From contig CP114481.1 of NCBI GenBank assembly GCA_027186245.1, forward strand, positions 33,015,501-33,079,500: a stretch of 64,000 bases of DNA. The letters run 5' to 3'. Positions within the stretch are counted from its first letter, which is position 1. Each line of letters begins with the position of its first letter. The notes beneath the pieces were generated by a model. The model had not been told where the DNA came from and did not search any database. It saw only the letters and a list, made by a program, of their open reading frames with translations. Both the position numbers and the translations under genes were made by a program. Shown here one piece after another: positions 23,582 through 36,977 of this stretch. Source of the stretch: Coriaria nepalensis. Its lineage: Eukaryota > Streptophyta > Magnoliopsida > Cucurbitales > Coriariaceae.

Positions 23582-26500
23582 GTCATTGCAAGGAAAGTGT
23601 GCATTCGTTTAACCTTAAAATCATTTCAATGAGTCATTTCAAGTCAATAACTTATGTCAAAGCAAGTCGAACGTATTCTAGTTTTCCAGTACAGACACAA
23701 CTTTTGTGCATAACTTGCAAATGATCATTGCAAGGAAAGTTTGCATTCGTTTAACCTTAAAATCATTTCAATTAGTCATTTCAAGTCAATCACTAATTTC
23801 AAAGCAATTCGAACGAATTCTAACTTTGCACTACAAACACAAGTTTTGTGCATAACTTGCAAATTATCATTCCAAGGAAAGTAGGTATTCGTTTAACCTT
23901 AAAATCATTTCAATAAGTCATTTCAAGTCAATAACTTATGTCAAAGCAAGACGAATGAATTCTAGTTTTGCACTACAGACACAACTTTTGTGCATAACTT
24001 GCAAATGATCAATGCAAGGAAAGTGTGCATTTTTTTAACCTTAAAATCATATCAATGAGTCATTTCAAGTCAATAACCTATTTCAAAACAAGTCGAACGA
24101 ATTCTAGTTTTCCACTACAGACACAACTTTTGTGCATAACTTGCAAATGATCAATGCAAGGAAACTGTGCATTTTTTTAACCTTAAAATCATATCAATGA
24201 GTCATTTCAAGTCAATAACCTATTTCAAAACAAGTCGAACGAATTTTAGTTTTCCACTACAGACACAACTTTTGTGCATAACTTGCAAATGATCATTGCA
24301 AGGAAAGTGTACATTCGTTTAAAATTAAAATCATTTCAATGAGTCATTTCAAGTCAATAACTTATCTCAAAGCAAGTCGAATGAATTCTATTTTTGCACT
24401 ACAGACACAACTTTTGTGCATAACTTGCAAATGATCATTGCAAGGAAAGTGTGCTTTCGTTTAACCTTAAAATCATTTCAATGAGTCATTTCAAGTCAAT
24501 AACTTATCTCAAAGCAAGTCGAATGAATTCTAGTTTTGCACTACAGACACAACTTTTGTGCATAACTTGCAAATGGTCATTGCAAGGAAAGTGTGCATTC
24601 GTTTAACCTTAAAATCATTTCAATGAGTCATTTCAAGTCAATACCTTATGTCAAAGCAAGTCGAACGTATTCTAGTTTTCCAGTACAGACACAACTTTTG
24701 TGCATAACTTGCAAATGATCATTGCAAGGAAAGTTTGCATTCGTTTAACCTTAAAATCATTTCAATTAGTCGTTTCAAGTAAATCACTATTTTCAAAGCA
24801 ATTCGAACGAATTCTAATTTTGCACTACAAACACAAGTTTTGTGCATAACTTGCAAATGATCATTCCAAGGAAAGTAGGTATTCGTTTAACCTTAAAATC
24901 ATTTCAATGAGTCATTTCAAGTCAATAACTTATCTCAAAGCAAGTCGAATGAATTCTAGTTTTGCACTACAGACACAACTTTTGTGCATAACTACTAAAT
25001 GATCAATGCAAGGAAAGTGTGCATTTTTTTTACCTTAAAGTCATATCAATGAGTCATTTCAAGTCAATAACCTATTTCAAAACAAGTCGAACGAATTCTA
25101 GTTTTCCACTACAGACACAACTTTTGTGCATAACTTGCAAATGATCATTGCAAGGAAAGTGTGCATTCGTTTAAAATTAAAATCATTTCAATGAGTCATT
25201 TCAAGTCAAGAACTTACTTCAAAGCAAGTCGAACGAATTCTAGTTTTGCACTACAGACACAACTTTTGTGCATAACTTGCTAATGATCATTGCAAGGAAA
25301 GTGTGCATTCGTTTAACCTTAAAATCATTTCAATGAGTCATTTCAAGTCAATAACTTATCTCAAAGCAAGTCGAATGAATTCTAGTTTCGCACTACAGAC
25401 ACAACTTTTGTGCATAACTTGCAAATGATCATCGCAAGGAAAGTGTGCAGTCGTTTAAAATTAAAATCATTTCAATGAGTCATTTCAGGTCAATAACTTA
25501 CTTCAAAGCAAGTCGAACGAATTCTAGTTTTCCACTACAGACACCACTTTTGTGCATAACTTGCGAATGATCATTGCATGGAAAGTGTGCATTCGTTTAA
25601 CCTTAAAATCATTTCAATGAGTCATTTCAAGTCAATAACTTATGTCAAAGCAAGTCGAACGTATTCTAGTTTTCCAGTACAGACACAACTTTTGTGCATA
25701 ACTTGCAAATGATCATTGCAAGGAAAGTGTGCATTCGTTTAACCTTAAAATCATTTCAATGAGTCATTTCAAGTCAATAACTTATGTCAAAGCAAGTCGA
25801 ACGTATTCTAGTTTTCCAGTACATACATAACTTTTGTGCATAACTTGCAAATGATCATTGCAAGGAAAGTGTGCTTTCGTTTAACCTTAAAATCATTTCA
25901 ATGAGTCATTTCAAGTCAATAACTTATCTCAAAGCAAGTCGAATGAATTCTAGTTTCGCACTACAGACACAACTTTTGTGCATAACTTGCAAATGATCAT
26001 TGCAAGGAAAGTCTGCATTCTTTTAACCTTAAAATCATATCAATGAGTCATTTCAAGTCAATAACCTATTTCAAAACAAGTCGAACGAATTCTAGTTTTC
26101 CAGTACAGACACAACTTTTGTGCATAACTTGCAAATGATCATTGCAAGGAAAGTGTGCATTCGTTTAACCTTAAAATCATTTCAATTAGTCATTTCAAGT
26201 CAATCACTAATTTCAAAGCAATTCGAACGAATTCTAATTTTGCACTACAAACACAAGTTTTGTGCATAACTTGCAAATTATCATTCCAAGGAAAGTAGGT
26301 ATTCGTTTAACTTTAAAATCATTTCAATGAGTCATTTCAAGTCAATAACCTATTTCAAAACAAGTCGAACGAATTCTAGTTTTCAACTACAGACACAACT
26401 TTTGTGCATAACTTGCAAATGATCATTGCAAGGAAAGTGTGCATTCTTTTAACCTTAAAATCATACCAATGAGTCATTCCAAGTCAATAACCTATTTCAA

Positions 26501-28968
26501 AACAAGTCGAACGAATTCTAGTTTTCCACTACAGACACAACTTTTGTGCATAACTTGCAAATGATCATTGCAAGGAAAGTGTGCGTTCTTTTAACCTTAA
26601 AATCATATCAATGAGTCATTTCAAGTCAATAACCTATTTCAAAACAAGTCGAACGAATTCTAGTTTTCCACTACAGACACAACTTTTGTGCATAACTTGC
26701 AAATGATCATTGCAAGGAAAGTGTGCATTCGTTTAAAATTAAAATCATTTCAATGAGTCATTTCAAGTCAATAACTTACTTCAAAGCATGTCGAACGAAT
26801 TCTAGTTTTGCACTACAGACACAACTTTTGTGCATAACTTGCAAATGATCATTGCAAGGAAAGTGTGCATTCTTTTAACCTTAAAATCATATCAATGAGT
26901 CATTTCAAGTCAATAACCTATTTCAAAACAAGTCGAACGAATTCTAGTTTTCCACTACAGACACAACTTTTGTGCATAACTTGCAAATGATCATTGCAAG
27001 GAATGTGTGCATTCGTTTAAAATTAAAATCATTTCAATGAGTCATTTCAAGTCAATAACTTACTTCAAAGCAAGTCGAACGAATTCTAGTTTTGCACTAC
27101 AGACACAACTTTTGTGCATAACTTGCAAATGATCATTGCAAGGAAAGTGTGCATTCGTTTAACCTTAAAATCATTTCTATGAGTCATTTCAAGTCAATAA
27201 CTTATGTCAAAGCAAGTCGAATGAATTCTAGTTTTGCACTACAGACACAACTTTTGTGCATCACTTGCAAATGATCATTGCAAGGAAAGTGTGCATTCTT
27301 TTAACCTTAAAATCATATCAATGAGTCATTTCAAGTCAATAACCTATTTCAAAACAAGTCGAACGAATTCTAGTTTTCCACTACAGACACAACTTTTGTG
27401 CATAACTTGCAAATGATCATTGCAAGGAAAGTGTGCATTCGTTTAAAATTAAAATCATTTCAATGACTCATTTCAAGTCAGTAACTTACTTCAAAGCAAG
27501 TCGAACGAATTCTAGTTTTGCACTACAAACACAACTTTTGTGCATAACTTGCAAATGATCATTGCAAGGAAAGTGTGCATTCGTTTAACCTTAAAATCAT
27601 TTCAATGAGTCATTTCAAGTCAATAACTTATGTCAAAGCAAGTCGAACGTATTCTAGTTTTCCAGTACATACACAACTTTTGTGCATAACTTGCAAATGA
27701 TCATTGCAAGGAAAGTGTGCATTCGTTTAACCTTAAAATCATTTCAATGAGTCATTTCAAGTCAATAACTTATTTCAAAGCAATTCGAACGAATTCTATT
27801 TTTGCACTACAGACACAACTTTTGTGCATAACTTGCAAATGATTATTGCAAGGGAAGTGTGCTTCCGTTTAACCTTAAAATCATTTCAATGAGTCATTTC
27901 AAGTAAATAACTTATTTCAATGCAATTCGAACGAATTCTATTTTTGCACTACAGACACAACTTTTGTGCATAACTTGCAAATGATCATTGCAAGGAAAGT
28001 GTGCATTCGTTTAACCTTAAAATCATTTCAATTAGTCATTTCAAGTCAATCACTAATTTCAAAGCAATTCGAACGAATTCTAATTTTGCACTACAAACAC
28101 AAGTTTTGTGCATAACTTGCAAATTATCATTCCAAGGAAAGTAGGTATTCGTTTAACCTTAAAATCATTTCAATGAGTCATTTCAAGTCAATAACCTACA
28201 TCAAAGCAAGTCGAACGAATTCTAGTTTTCCACTACAGACACAACTTTTGTGCATAACTTTCAAATGATCATTGCAAGGAAAGTGCGCATTCGTTTAACC
28301 TTAAAATCATTTCAATGAGTCATTTCAAGTCAATAACTTATGTCAAAGCAAGTCGAATGTATTCTAGTTTTCTAGTACAGACACAACTTTTGTGCATAAC
28401 TTGCAAATGATCATTGCAAGGAAAGTGTGCTTTCGTTTAACCTTAAAATCATTTCAATGAGTCATTTCAAGTCAATAACTTATCTCAAAGCAAGTCGAAT
28501 GAATTCTAGTTTTGCACTACAGACACAACTTTTGTGCATCACTTGCAAATGATCATTGCAAGGAAAGTGTGCATTCTTTTAACCTTAAAATCATATCAAT
28601 GAGTCATTTCAAGTCAATAACCTATTTCAAAACAAGTCGAATGAATTCTAGTTTTCCACTACAGACACAACTTTTGTGCATAACTTGCAAATGATCATTG
28701 CAAGGAAAGTGTGCGTTCTTTTAACCTTAAAATCTTATCAATGAGTCATTTCAAGTCAATAACCTATTTCAAAACAAGTCGAACGAATTCTAGTTTTCCA
28801 CTACAGACACAACTTTTGTGCATAACTTGCAAATGATCATTGCAAGGAAAGTGTGCATTCGTTTAAAATTAAAATCATTTCAATGAGTCATTTCAAGTCA
28901 AGAACTTACTTCAAAGCAAGTCGAACGAATTCTAGTTTTGGACTACAGACACAACTTTTGTGCATAAC
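23582..28968 (+). repeat. Transitional mosaic of monomers
   Basis: About 38 monomers without a single clean large duplication. Two consecutive monomers with GATCAATGC followed by a long T run sit at 23,998-24,290. CATCACTTGC appears at 27,260 and 28,538, nine monomers apart, within a short shared stretch. One monomer has an odd junction, ATAACTACTAAATG, near 24,990. ACACCAC...GCGAATG...GCATGG monomers reappear from about 25,540. There is no sequence other than satellite. Confidence 0.8.
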
Positions 28969-30672
28969 TTGCAAATGATCATTGCAAGGAAAGTGTGCAT
29001 TCGTTTAACCTTAAAATCATTTCAATGAGTCATTTCAAGTCAATAACTTATGTCAAAGCAAGTCGAACGTATTCAAGTTTTCCAGTACATACATAACTTT
29101 TGTGCATAACTTGCAAATGATCATTGCAAGGAAAGTGTGCTTTCGTTTAACCTTAAAATCATTTCAATGAGTCATTTCAAGTCAATAACTTATCTCAAAG
29201 CAAGTCGATTGAATTCTAGTTTCGCACTACAGACACAACTTTTGTGCATAACTTGCAAATGATCATTGCAAGGAAAGTGTGCAGTCGTTTAAAATTAAAA
29301 TCATTTCAATGAGTCATTTCAAGTCAATAACTTACTTCAAAGCAAGTCGAACGAATTCTAGTTTTCCACTACAGACACCACTTTTGTGCATAACTTGCGA
29401 ATGATCATTGCATGGAAAGTGTGCATTCGTTTAACCTTAAAATCATTTCAATGAGTCATTTCAAGTCAATAACTTTTCTCAAAGCAAGTCGAATGAATTC
29501 TAGTTTCGCACTACAGACACAACTTTTGTGCATAACTTGCAAATGATCATTGCAAGGAAAGTCTGCTTTCGTTTAACCTTAAAATCATTTCAATGAGTCA
29601 TTTCAAGTCAATAACTTATGTCAAAGCAAGTCGAACGTATTCTAGTTTTCCAGTACATACATAACTTTTGTGCATAACTTGCAAATGATCATTGCAAGGA
29701 AAGTGTGCTTTCGTTTAACCTTAAAATCATTTCAATGAGTCATTTCAAGTCAATAACTTATCTCAAAGCAAGTCGAATAAATTCTAGTTTCGCACTACAG
29801 ACACAACTTTTGTGCATAACTTGCAAATGATCATTGCAAGGAAAGTGTGCAGTCGTTTAAAATTAAAATCATTTCAATGAGTCATTTCAAGTCAATAACT
29901 TACTTCAAAGCAAGTCGAACGAATTCTAGTTTTCCACTACAGACACCACTTTTGTGCATAACTTGAGAATGATCATTGCATGGAAAGTGTGCATTCGTTT
30001 AACCTTAAAATCATTTCAATGAGTCATTTCAAGTCAATAACTTTTCTCAAAGCAAGTCGAATGAATTCTAGTTTCGCACTACAGACACAACTTTTGTGCA
30101 TAACTTGCAAATGATCATTGCAAGGAAAGTGTGCATTCGTTTAACCTTAAAATCATTTCAATGAGTCATTTCAAGTCAATAACTTATGTCAAAGCAAGTC
30201 GAACGTATTCAAGTTTTCCAGTACATACATAACTTTTGTGCATAACTTGCAAATGATCATTGCAAGGAAAGTGTGCTTTCGTTTAACCTTAAAATCATTT
30301 CAATGAGTCATTTCAAGTCAATAACTTATCTCAAAGCAAGTCGAATGAATTCTAGTTTCGCACTACAGACACAACTTTTGTGCATAACTTGCAAATGATC
30401 ATTGCAAGGAAAGTGTGCAGTCGTTTAAAATTAAAATCATTTCAATGAGTCATTTCAAGTCAATAACTTACTTCAAAGCAAGTCGAACGAATTCTAGTTT
30501 TGCACTACAGACAGAACTTTTGTGCATAACTTGCAAATGATCATTGCAAGGAAAGTGTGCATTCGTTTAACCTTAAAATCATTTCAATGAGTCATTTCAA
30601 GTCAATAACTTATGTCAAGGCAAGTCGAACGTATTCTAGTTTTCCAGTACAGACACAACTTTTGTGCATAAC
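28969..30672 (+). repeat. 4-monomer higher-order repeat, three units (568 bp)
   Basis: The markers CCAGTACATACATAAC (from 29,082, 29,650 and 30,218) are 568 bp apart. Each unit is a TATGTC/ACGTATTC monomer, a TATCTC monomer with GTTTCGCAC, a GTGCAGTCG/GTTTAAAATT monomer, and a GCATGG monomer with AACTTTTCTC. The third unit departs in its last part. Units differ by scattered substitutions (for example GATTGAATTC, GAATAAATTC and GAATGAATTC), so they are older than the 7.7 kb duplication that cuts through them. Confidence 0.85.
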
Positions 30673-31639
30673 TTGCAAATGATCATTGCAAGGAAAGTGT
30701 GCATTCGTTTAACCTTAAAATCATTTCAATGAGTCATTTCAAGTCAATAACTTTTCTCAAAGCAAGTCGAATGAATTCTAGTTTCGCACTACAGACACAA
30801 CTTTTGTGCATAACTTGCAAATGATCATTGCAAGGAAAGTCTGCATTCTTTTAACCTTAAAATCATATCAATGAGTCATTTCAAGTCAATAACCTATTTC
30901 AAAACAAGTCGAACGTATTCTAGTTTTCCACTAGAGACACAACTTTTGTGCATAACTTGCAAATGATCATTGCAAGGAAAGTGTGCATTCGTTTAACCTT
31001 AAAATCATTTCAATTAGTCATTTCAAGTCAATCACTAATTTCAAAGCAATTCGAACGAATTCTAATTTTGCACTACAAACACAAGTTTTGTGCATAACTT
31101 GCAAATTATCATTCCAAGGAAAGTAGGTATTCGTTTAACCTTAAAATCATTTCAATGAGTCAGTTCAAGTCAATAACCTACTTCAAAGCAAGTCGAACGA
31201 ATTCTAGTTTTGCACTACAGACACAACTTTTGTGCATAACTTGCAAATGATCATTGCAAGGAAAGTGTGCCTTCTTTTAACCTTAAAATCATATCAATGA
31301 GTCATTTCAAGTCAATAACCTATTTCAAAACAAGTCGAACGAATTCTAGTTTTCCACTACAGACACAACTTTTGTGCATAACTTGCAAATGATCATTGCA
31401 AGGAAAGTGTGCATTCGTTTAAAATTAAAATCATTTCAATGAGTCATTTCAAGTCAAGAACTTACTTCAAAGCAAGTCGAACGAATTCTAGTTTTGGACT
31501 ACAGACACAACTTTTGTGCATAACTTGCAAATGATCATTGCAAGGAAAGTGTGCATTCGTTTAACCTTAAAATCATTTCAATGAGTCATTTCAAGTCAAT
31601 AACTTATGTCAAAGCAAGTCGAACGTATTCAAGTTTTCC

Positions 31640-33060
31640 ACTACAGACACAACTTTTGTGCATAACTTGCAAATGATCATTGCAAGGAAAGTGTGCATTC
31701 GTTTAAAATTAAAATCATTTCAATGAGTCATTTCAAGTCAAGAACTTACTTCAAAGCAAGTCGAACGAATTCTAGTTTTGGACTACAGACACAACTTTTG
31801 TGCATAACTTGCAAATGATCATTGCAAGGAAAGTGTGCATTCGTTTAACCTTAAAATCATTTCAATGAGTCATTTCAAGTCAATAACTTATGTCAAAGCA
31901 AGTCGAACGTATTCAAGTTTTCCAGTACATACATAACTTTTGTGCATAACTTGCAAATGATTATTGCAAGGAAAGTGTGCTTTCGTTTAACCTTAAAATC
32001 ATTTCAATGAGTCATTTCAAGTCAATAACTTATCTCAAAGCAAGTCGAACGAATTCTAGTTTTGCACTACAGACACAACTTTTGTGCATAACTTGCAAAT
32101 GATCATTGCAAGGAAAGTGTGCATTCGTTTAACCTTAAAATCATTTCAATGAGTCATTTCAAGTCAATAACTTACTTCAAAGCAAGTCGAACGAATTCTA
32201 GTTTTGCACTACAGACACAACTTTTGTGCATAACTTGCAATTGATCATTGCAAGGAAAGTGTGCATTCGTTTAACCTTAAAATCATTTCAATGAGTCATT
32301 TCAAGTCAATAACTTATGTCAAAGCAAGTCGAACGTATTCAAGTTTTCCACTACAGACACAACTTTTGTGCATAACTTGCAAATGATCATTGCAAGGAAA
32401 GTGTGCATTCGTTTAAAATTAAAATCATTTCAATGAGTCATTTCAAGTCAAGAACTTACTTCAAAGCAAGTCGAACGAATTCTAGTTTTGGACTACAGAC
32501 ACAACTTTTGTGCATAACTTGCAAATGATCATTGCAAGGAAAGTGTGCATTCGTTTAACCTTAAAATCATTTCAATGAGTCATTTCAAGTCAATAACTTA
32601 TGTCAAAGCAAGTCGAACGTATTCAAGTTTTCCAGTACATACATAACTTTTGTGCATAACTTGCAAATGATTATTGCAAGGAAAGTGTGCTTTCGTTTAA
32701 CCTTAAAATCATTTCAATGAGTCATTTCAAGTCAATAACTTATCTCAAAGCAAGTCGAACGAATTCTAGTTTTGCACTACAGACACAACTTTTGTGCATA
32801 ACTTGCAAATGATCATTGCAAGGAAAGTGTGCATTCGTTTAACCTTAAAATCATTTCAATGAGTCATTTCAAGTCAATAACTTACTTCAAAGCAAGTCGA
32901 ACGAATTCTAGTTTTGCACTACAGACACAACTTTTGTGCATAACTTGCAATTGATCATTGCAAGGAAAGTGTGCATTCTTTTAACCTTAAAATCATTTCA
33001 ATGAGTCATTTCAAGTCAATAACTTACTTCAAAGCAAGTCGAACGAATTCTAGTTTTGCA
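31640..33060 (+). repeat. 5-monomer tandem duplication nested in 7.7 kb copy 1
   Basis: AAGTTTTCCACTAC at 31,631 and 32,341 and GATTATTGCAAGG at 31,960 and 32,670 are 710 bp apart. The intervening monomers match in order (GTTTTGGACTAC, CATACATAAC, TGCAATTGATC). There is also a 284 bp repeat at the left side (GTTTTGGAC at 31,491 and 31,775). The same structure lies in copy 2 at about 39,309-40,729, so it predates the large duplication. Confidence 0.87.
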
Positions 33061-34648
33061 CTACAGACACAACTTTTGTGCATAACATGCAAATGATCAT
33101 TGCAAGGAAAGTGTGCATTCGTTTAACCTTAAAATAATTTCAATTAGTCATTTCAAGTCAATCACTAATTTCAAAGCAATTCGAACGAATTCTAATTTTG
33201 CACTACAAACACAAGTTTTGTGCATAACTTGCAAATTATCATTCCAAGGAAAGTGGGCATTCGTTTAACCTTAAAATCATTTCAATGCGTCATTTGAAGT
33301 CAATAACCTATTTCAAAACAAGTCGAACGAATTCTAGTTTTCCACTATAGACACAACTTTTGTGCATAACTTGCAAATGATCATTGCAAGGAAAGTGTGC
33401 AGTCGTTTAAAATTAAAATCATTTCAATGAGCCATTTCAAGTCAATAACTTACTTCAAAGCAAGTCGAACGAATTCTAGTTTTCCACTACAGACACCACT
33501 TTTGTGCATAACTTGCGAATGATCATTGCATGGAAAGTGTGCATTCGTATAACCTTAAAATCATTTCAATGAGTCATTTCAAGTCAATAACTTATGTCAA
33601 GGCAAGTCGAACGTATTCTAGTTTTCCAGTACAGACACAACTTTTGTGCATAACTTGCAAATGATCATTGCAAGGAAAGTGTGCATTCGTTTAACCTTAA
33701 AATCATTTCAATTAGTCATTTCAAGTCAATCACTAATTTCAAAGCAATTCGAACGAATTCTAATTTTGCACTAGAAACAGATGTTTTGTGCATAACTTGC
33801 AAATTTTCATTCCAAGGAAAGTAGGTATTCGTTTAACCTTAAAATCATTTCAATGAGTCATTTCAAGTCAATAACCTATTTCAATACAAGTCGAACGAAT
33901 TCTAGTTTTCAACTACAGACACAACTTTTGTGCATAACTTGCAAATGATCATTGCAAGGAAAGTGTGCATTCTTTTAACCTTAAAATCATACCAATGAGT
34001 CATTCCAAGTCAATAACCTATTTCAAAACAAGTCGAACGAATTCTAGTTTTCCACTACAGACACAACTTTTGTGCATAACTTGCAAATGATCATTGCAAA
34101 GAAAGTGTGCTTTCTTTTAACCTTAAAATCATATCAATGAGTCATTTCAACTCAATAACCTATTTCAAAACAAGTCGAACGAATTCTAGTTTGCCACTAC
34201 AGACACAACTTTTGTGCATAACTTGCAAATGATCATTGCAAGGAAAGTGTGCATTCGTTTAACCTTAAAATCATTTCAATTAGTCATTTCAAGTCAATCA
34301 CTAATTTCAAAGCAATTCGAACGAATTCTAATTTTGCACTACAAACACAAGTTTTGTGCATAACTTGCAAATTATCATTCCAAGGAAAGTGGGTATTCGT
34401 TTAACCTTAAAACCATTTCAATGAGTCATTTCAAGTCAATAACCTATTTCAAAACAAGTCGAACGTATTCTAGTTTTCCAGTACAGACACAACTTTTGTG
34501 CATAACTTGCAAATGATCATTGCAAGGAAAGTGTGCATTCCTTTAACCTTAAAATCATTTCAATGAGTCATTTCAAGTCAATAACCTATTTCAAAACAAG
34601 TCGAACGTATTCTAGTTTTCCAGTACAGACACAACTTTTGTGCATAAC

Positions 34649-34791
34649 TTGCAAAATGATCACTGCAAGGAAAGTGTGCATTCATTTAAAATTAAAATCA
34701 TTTCAATGAGTCATTTCAAGTCAATAACTTCCTTCAAAGCAAGTCGAACGAATTCTAGTTTTGCACTACAGACACAACTTTTGTGCATAAC
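34649..34791 (+). repeat. 143 bp monomer (+1 A)
   Basis: TTGCAAAATGATCACTGC has one extra A in the AAA run after TTGC. This is the first departure from exact 142 bp phase in the window. Confidence 0.95.
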
Positions 34792-36977
34792 TTGCAAATG
34801 ATCATTGCAAGGAAAGTGTGCATTCATTTAAAATTAAAATCATTTCAATGAGTCCTTTCAAGTCAATAACTTATTTCAAAGCAAGTCGAAAGAATTCTAG
34901 TTTTGCACTACAGACACAACTTTTGTGCATAACTTGCAAATGATCATTGCAAGGAAAGTGTGCATTCGTTTAAAATTAAAATCATTTCAATGAGTCATTT
35001 CAAATCAATAACTTACTTCAAAGCAAGTCGAACGAATTCTAGTTTTGCACTACAGACAAAACTTTTGTGCATCACTTGTAAATGATCATTGCAAGGAAAG
35101 TGTGCATTCGTTTAACCTTAAAATCATTTCAATGAGTCATTTCAAGTCAATAACTTATGTCAAAGCAAGTCGAACGTATTCTAGTTTTCTAGTACAGACA
35201 CAACTTTTGTGCATAACTTGCAAATGATCAATGCAAGGAAAGTGTGCTTTCGTTTAACCTTAAAATCATTTCAATGAGTCATTTCAAGTCAATATCTTAT
35301 CTCAAAGCAAGTCGAATGAATTCTAGTTTTGCACTACAGACACAACTTTTGTGCATAACTTGCAAATGATCATTGCAAGGAAAGTGTGCATTCTTTTAAC
35401 CTTAAAATCGTTTCAATGAGTCATTTCAAGTCAATAACTTATTTCAAAGCAATTCGAACAAATTCTAATTTTGCACTACAAACACAAGTTTTGTGCATAA
35501 CTTGCAAATTATCATTCCAAGGAAAGTGGGTATTCGTTTAACCTTAAAATCATTTCAATGAGTCATTTCAAGTCAATAACCTATTTCAAAACAAGTCGGA
35601 CGAATTCTAGTTTTCAACTACAGACACAACTTTTGTGCATAACTTGCAAATGATCATTGCAAGGAAAGTGTGCATTCGTTTAAAATTAAAATCATTTCAA
35701 TGAGTCATTTCAAGTCAATAACTTACTTCAAAGCAAGTCGAACGAATTCTAGTTTTGCACTACAGACACAACTTTTGTGCATAACTTGCAAATGATCATT
35801 GCAAGGAAAGTGTGCATTCGTTTAACCTTAAAATCATTTCAATTAGTCATTTCAACTCAATCACTAATTTCAAAGCAATTCGAACGAATTCTAATTTTGC
35901 ACTACGAACACAAGTTTTGTCCATAACTTGCAAATTATCATTCCAAGGAAAGTGGGTATTCGTTTAACCTTAAAATCATTTTAATGACTCATTTCAAGTC
36001 AATAACCTATTTCAAAACAGGTCGAACGAATTCTAGTTTTCCACTACGGACACCACTTTTGTGCATAACTTGCGAATGATCATTGCATGGAAAGTGTGCA
36101 TTCGTTTAACCTTAAAATCATTTCAATGAGTCATTTCAAGTCAATAACTTATGTCAAAGCAAGTCGAACGTATTCTAGTTTTCCAGTACAGACACAACTT
36201 TTGTGCATAACTTACAAATGATCATTGCAAGGAAAGTGTGCATTCGTTTAACCTTAAAATCATTTCAATTAGTCATTTCAAGTCAATCACTAATTTCAAA
36301 GCAATTCGAACGAATTCTAATTTTGCACTACAAACACAAGTTTTGTGCATAACTTGCAAATGATCATTGCAAGGAAAGTGTGGATTCGTTTAAAATTAAA
36401 ATCATTTCAATGAGTCATTTCAAGTCAATAACTTAATTCAAAGCAAGTCAAACGAATTCTAGTTTTGCACTACACACACCACTTTTGTGCATAACTTGCA
36501 AATTATCATTCCAAGGAAAGTGTGCTTTCGTTTAACCTTAAAATCATTTCAATGAGTCATTTCAAGTCAATAACCTATTTCAAAACAAGTCGAATGAATT
36601 CCAGTTTTGCACTACAGACACAACTTTTGTGCATAACTTGCAAATGATCATTGCAAGGAAAGTGTGCATTCGTTTAACCTTAAAATCATTTCAATGAGTC
36701 ATTTCAAGTCAATAACTTACTTCAAAGCAAGTCGAACGAATTCTAGTTTTGCACTACAGACACAACTTTTGTGCATAACTTGCAAATGATCAATGCGAGG
36801 AAAGTGTGCTTTCGTTTAACCTTAAAATCATTTCAATGAGTCATTTCAAGTCAATATCTTATCCCAAAGCAAGTCGAATGAATTCTAGTTTTGCACTACA
36901 GAGACAACTTTTGTGCATAACTTGCAAATGATCATTGCAAGGAAAGTGTGCATTCTTTTAACCTTAAAATCATTTCG

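Larger units (their letters stand above)
29309..36977 (+). repeat. 7,669 bp duplication, copy 1 (54 monomers plus 1 bp)
   Basis: Matches 36,978-44,646 at a constant offset of 7,669 bp, and the match continues 167 bp further, to 37,144/44,813. I found only two substitutions: 30916 (T) versus 38585 (A), and 34111 (T) versus 41780 (A). The extra base in the unit length comes from the 143 bp monomer at 34,649. Left and right limits are set by mismatches at 29308/36977 and 37145/44814. Rare variants (CAATGCGTCATTTGAAG, GAAACAGATGTTTTG, CATTCGTATAACC) are shared. Confidence 0.95.

Noticed and set aside
24980..25010. Possible insertion boundary at ATAACTACTAAATG
   Set aside because: The monomer keeps its 142 bp length, so this is a cluster of substitutions rather than an insertion.
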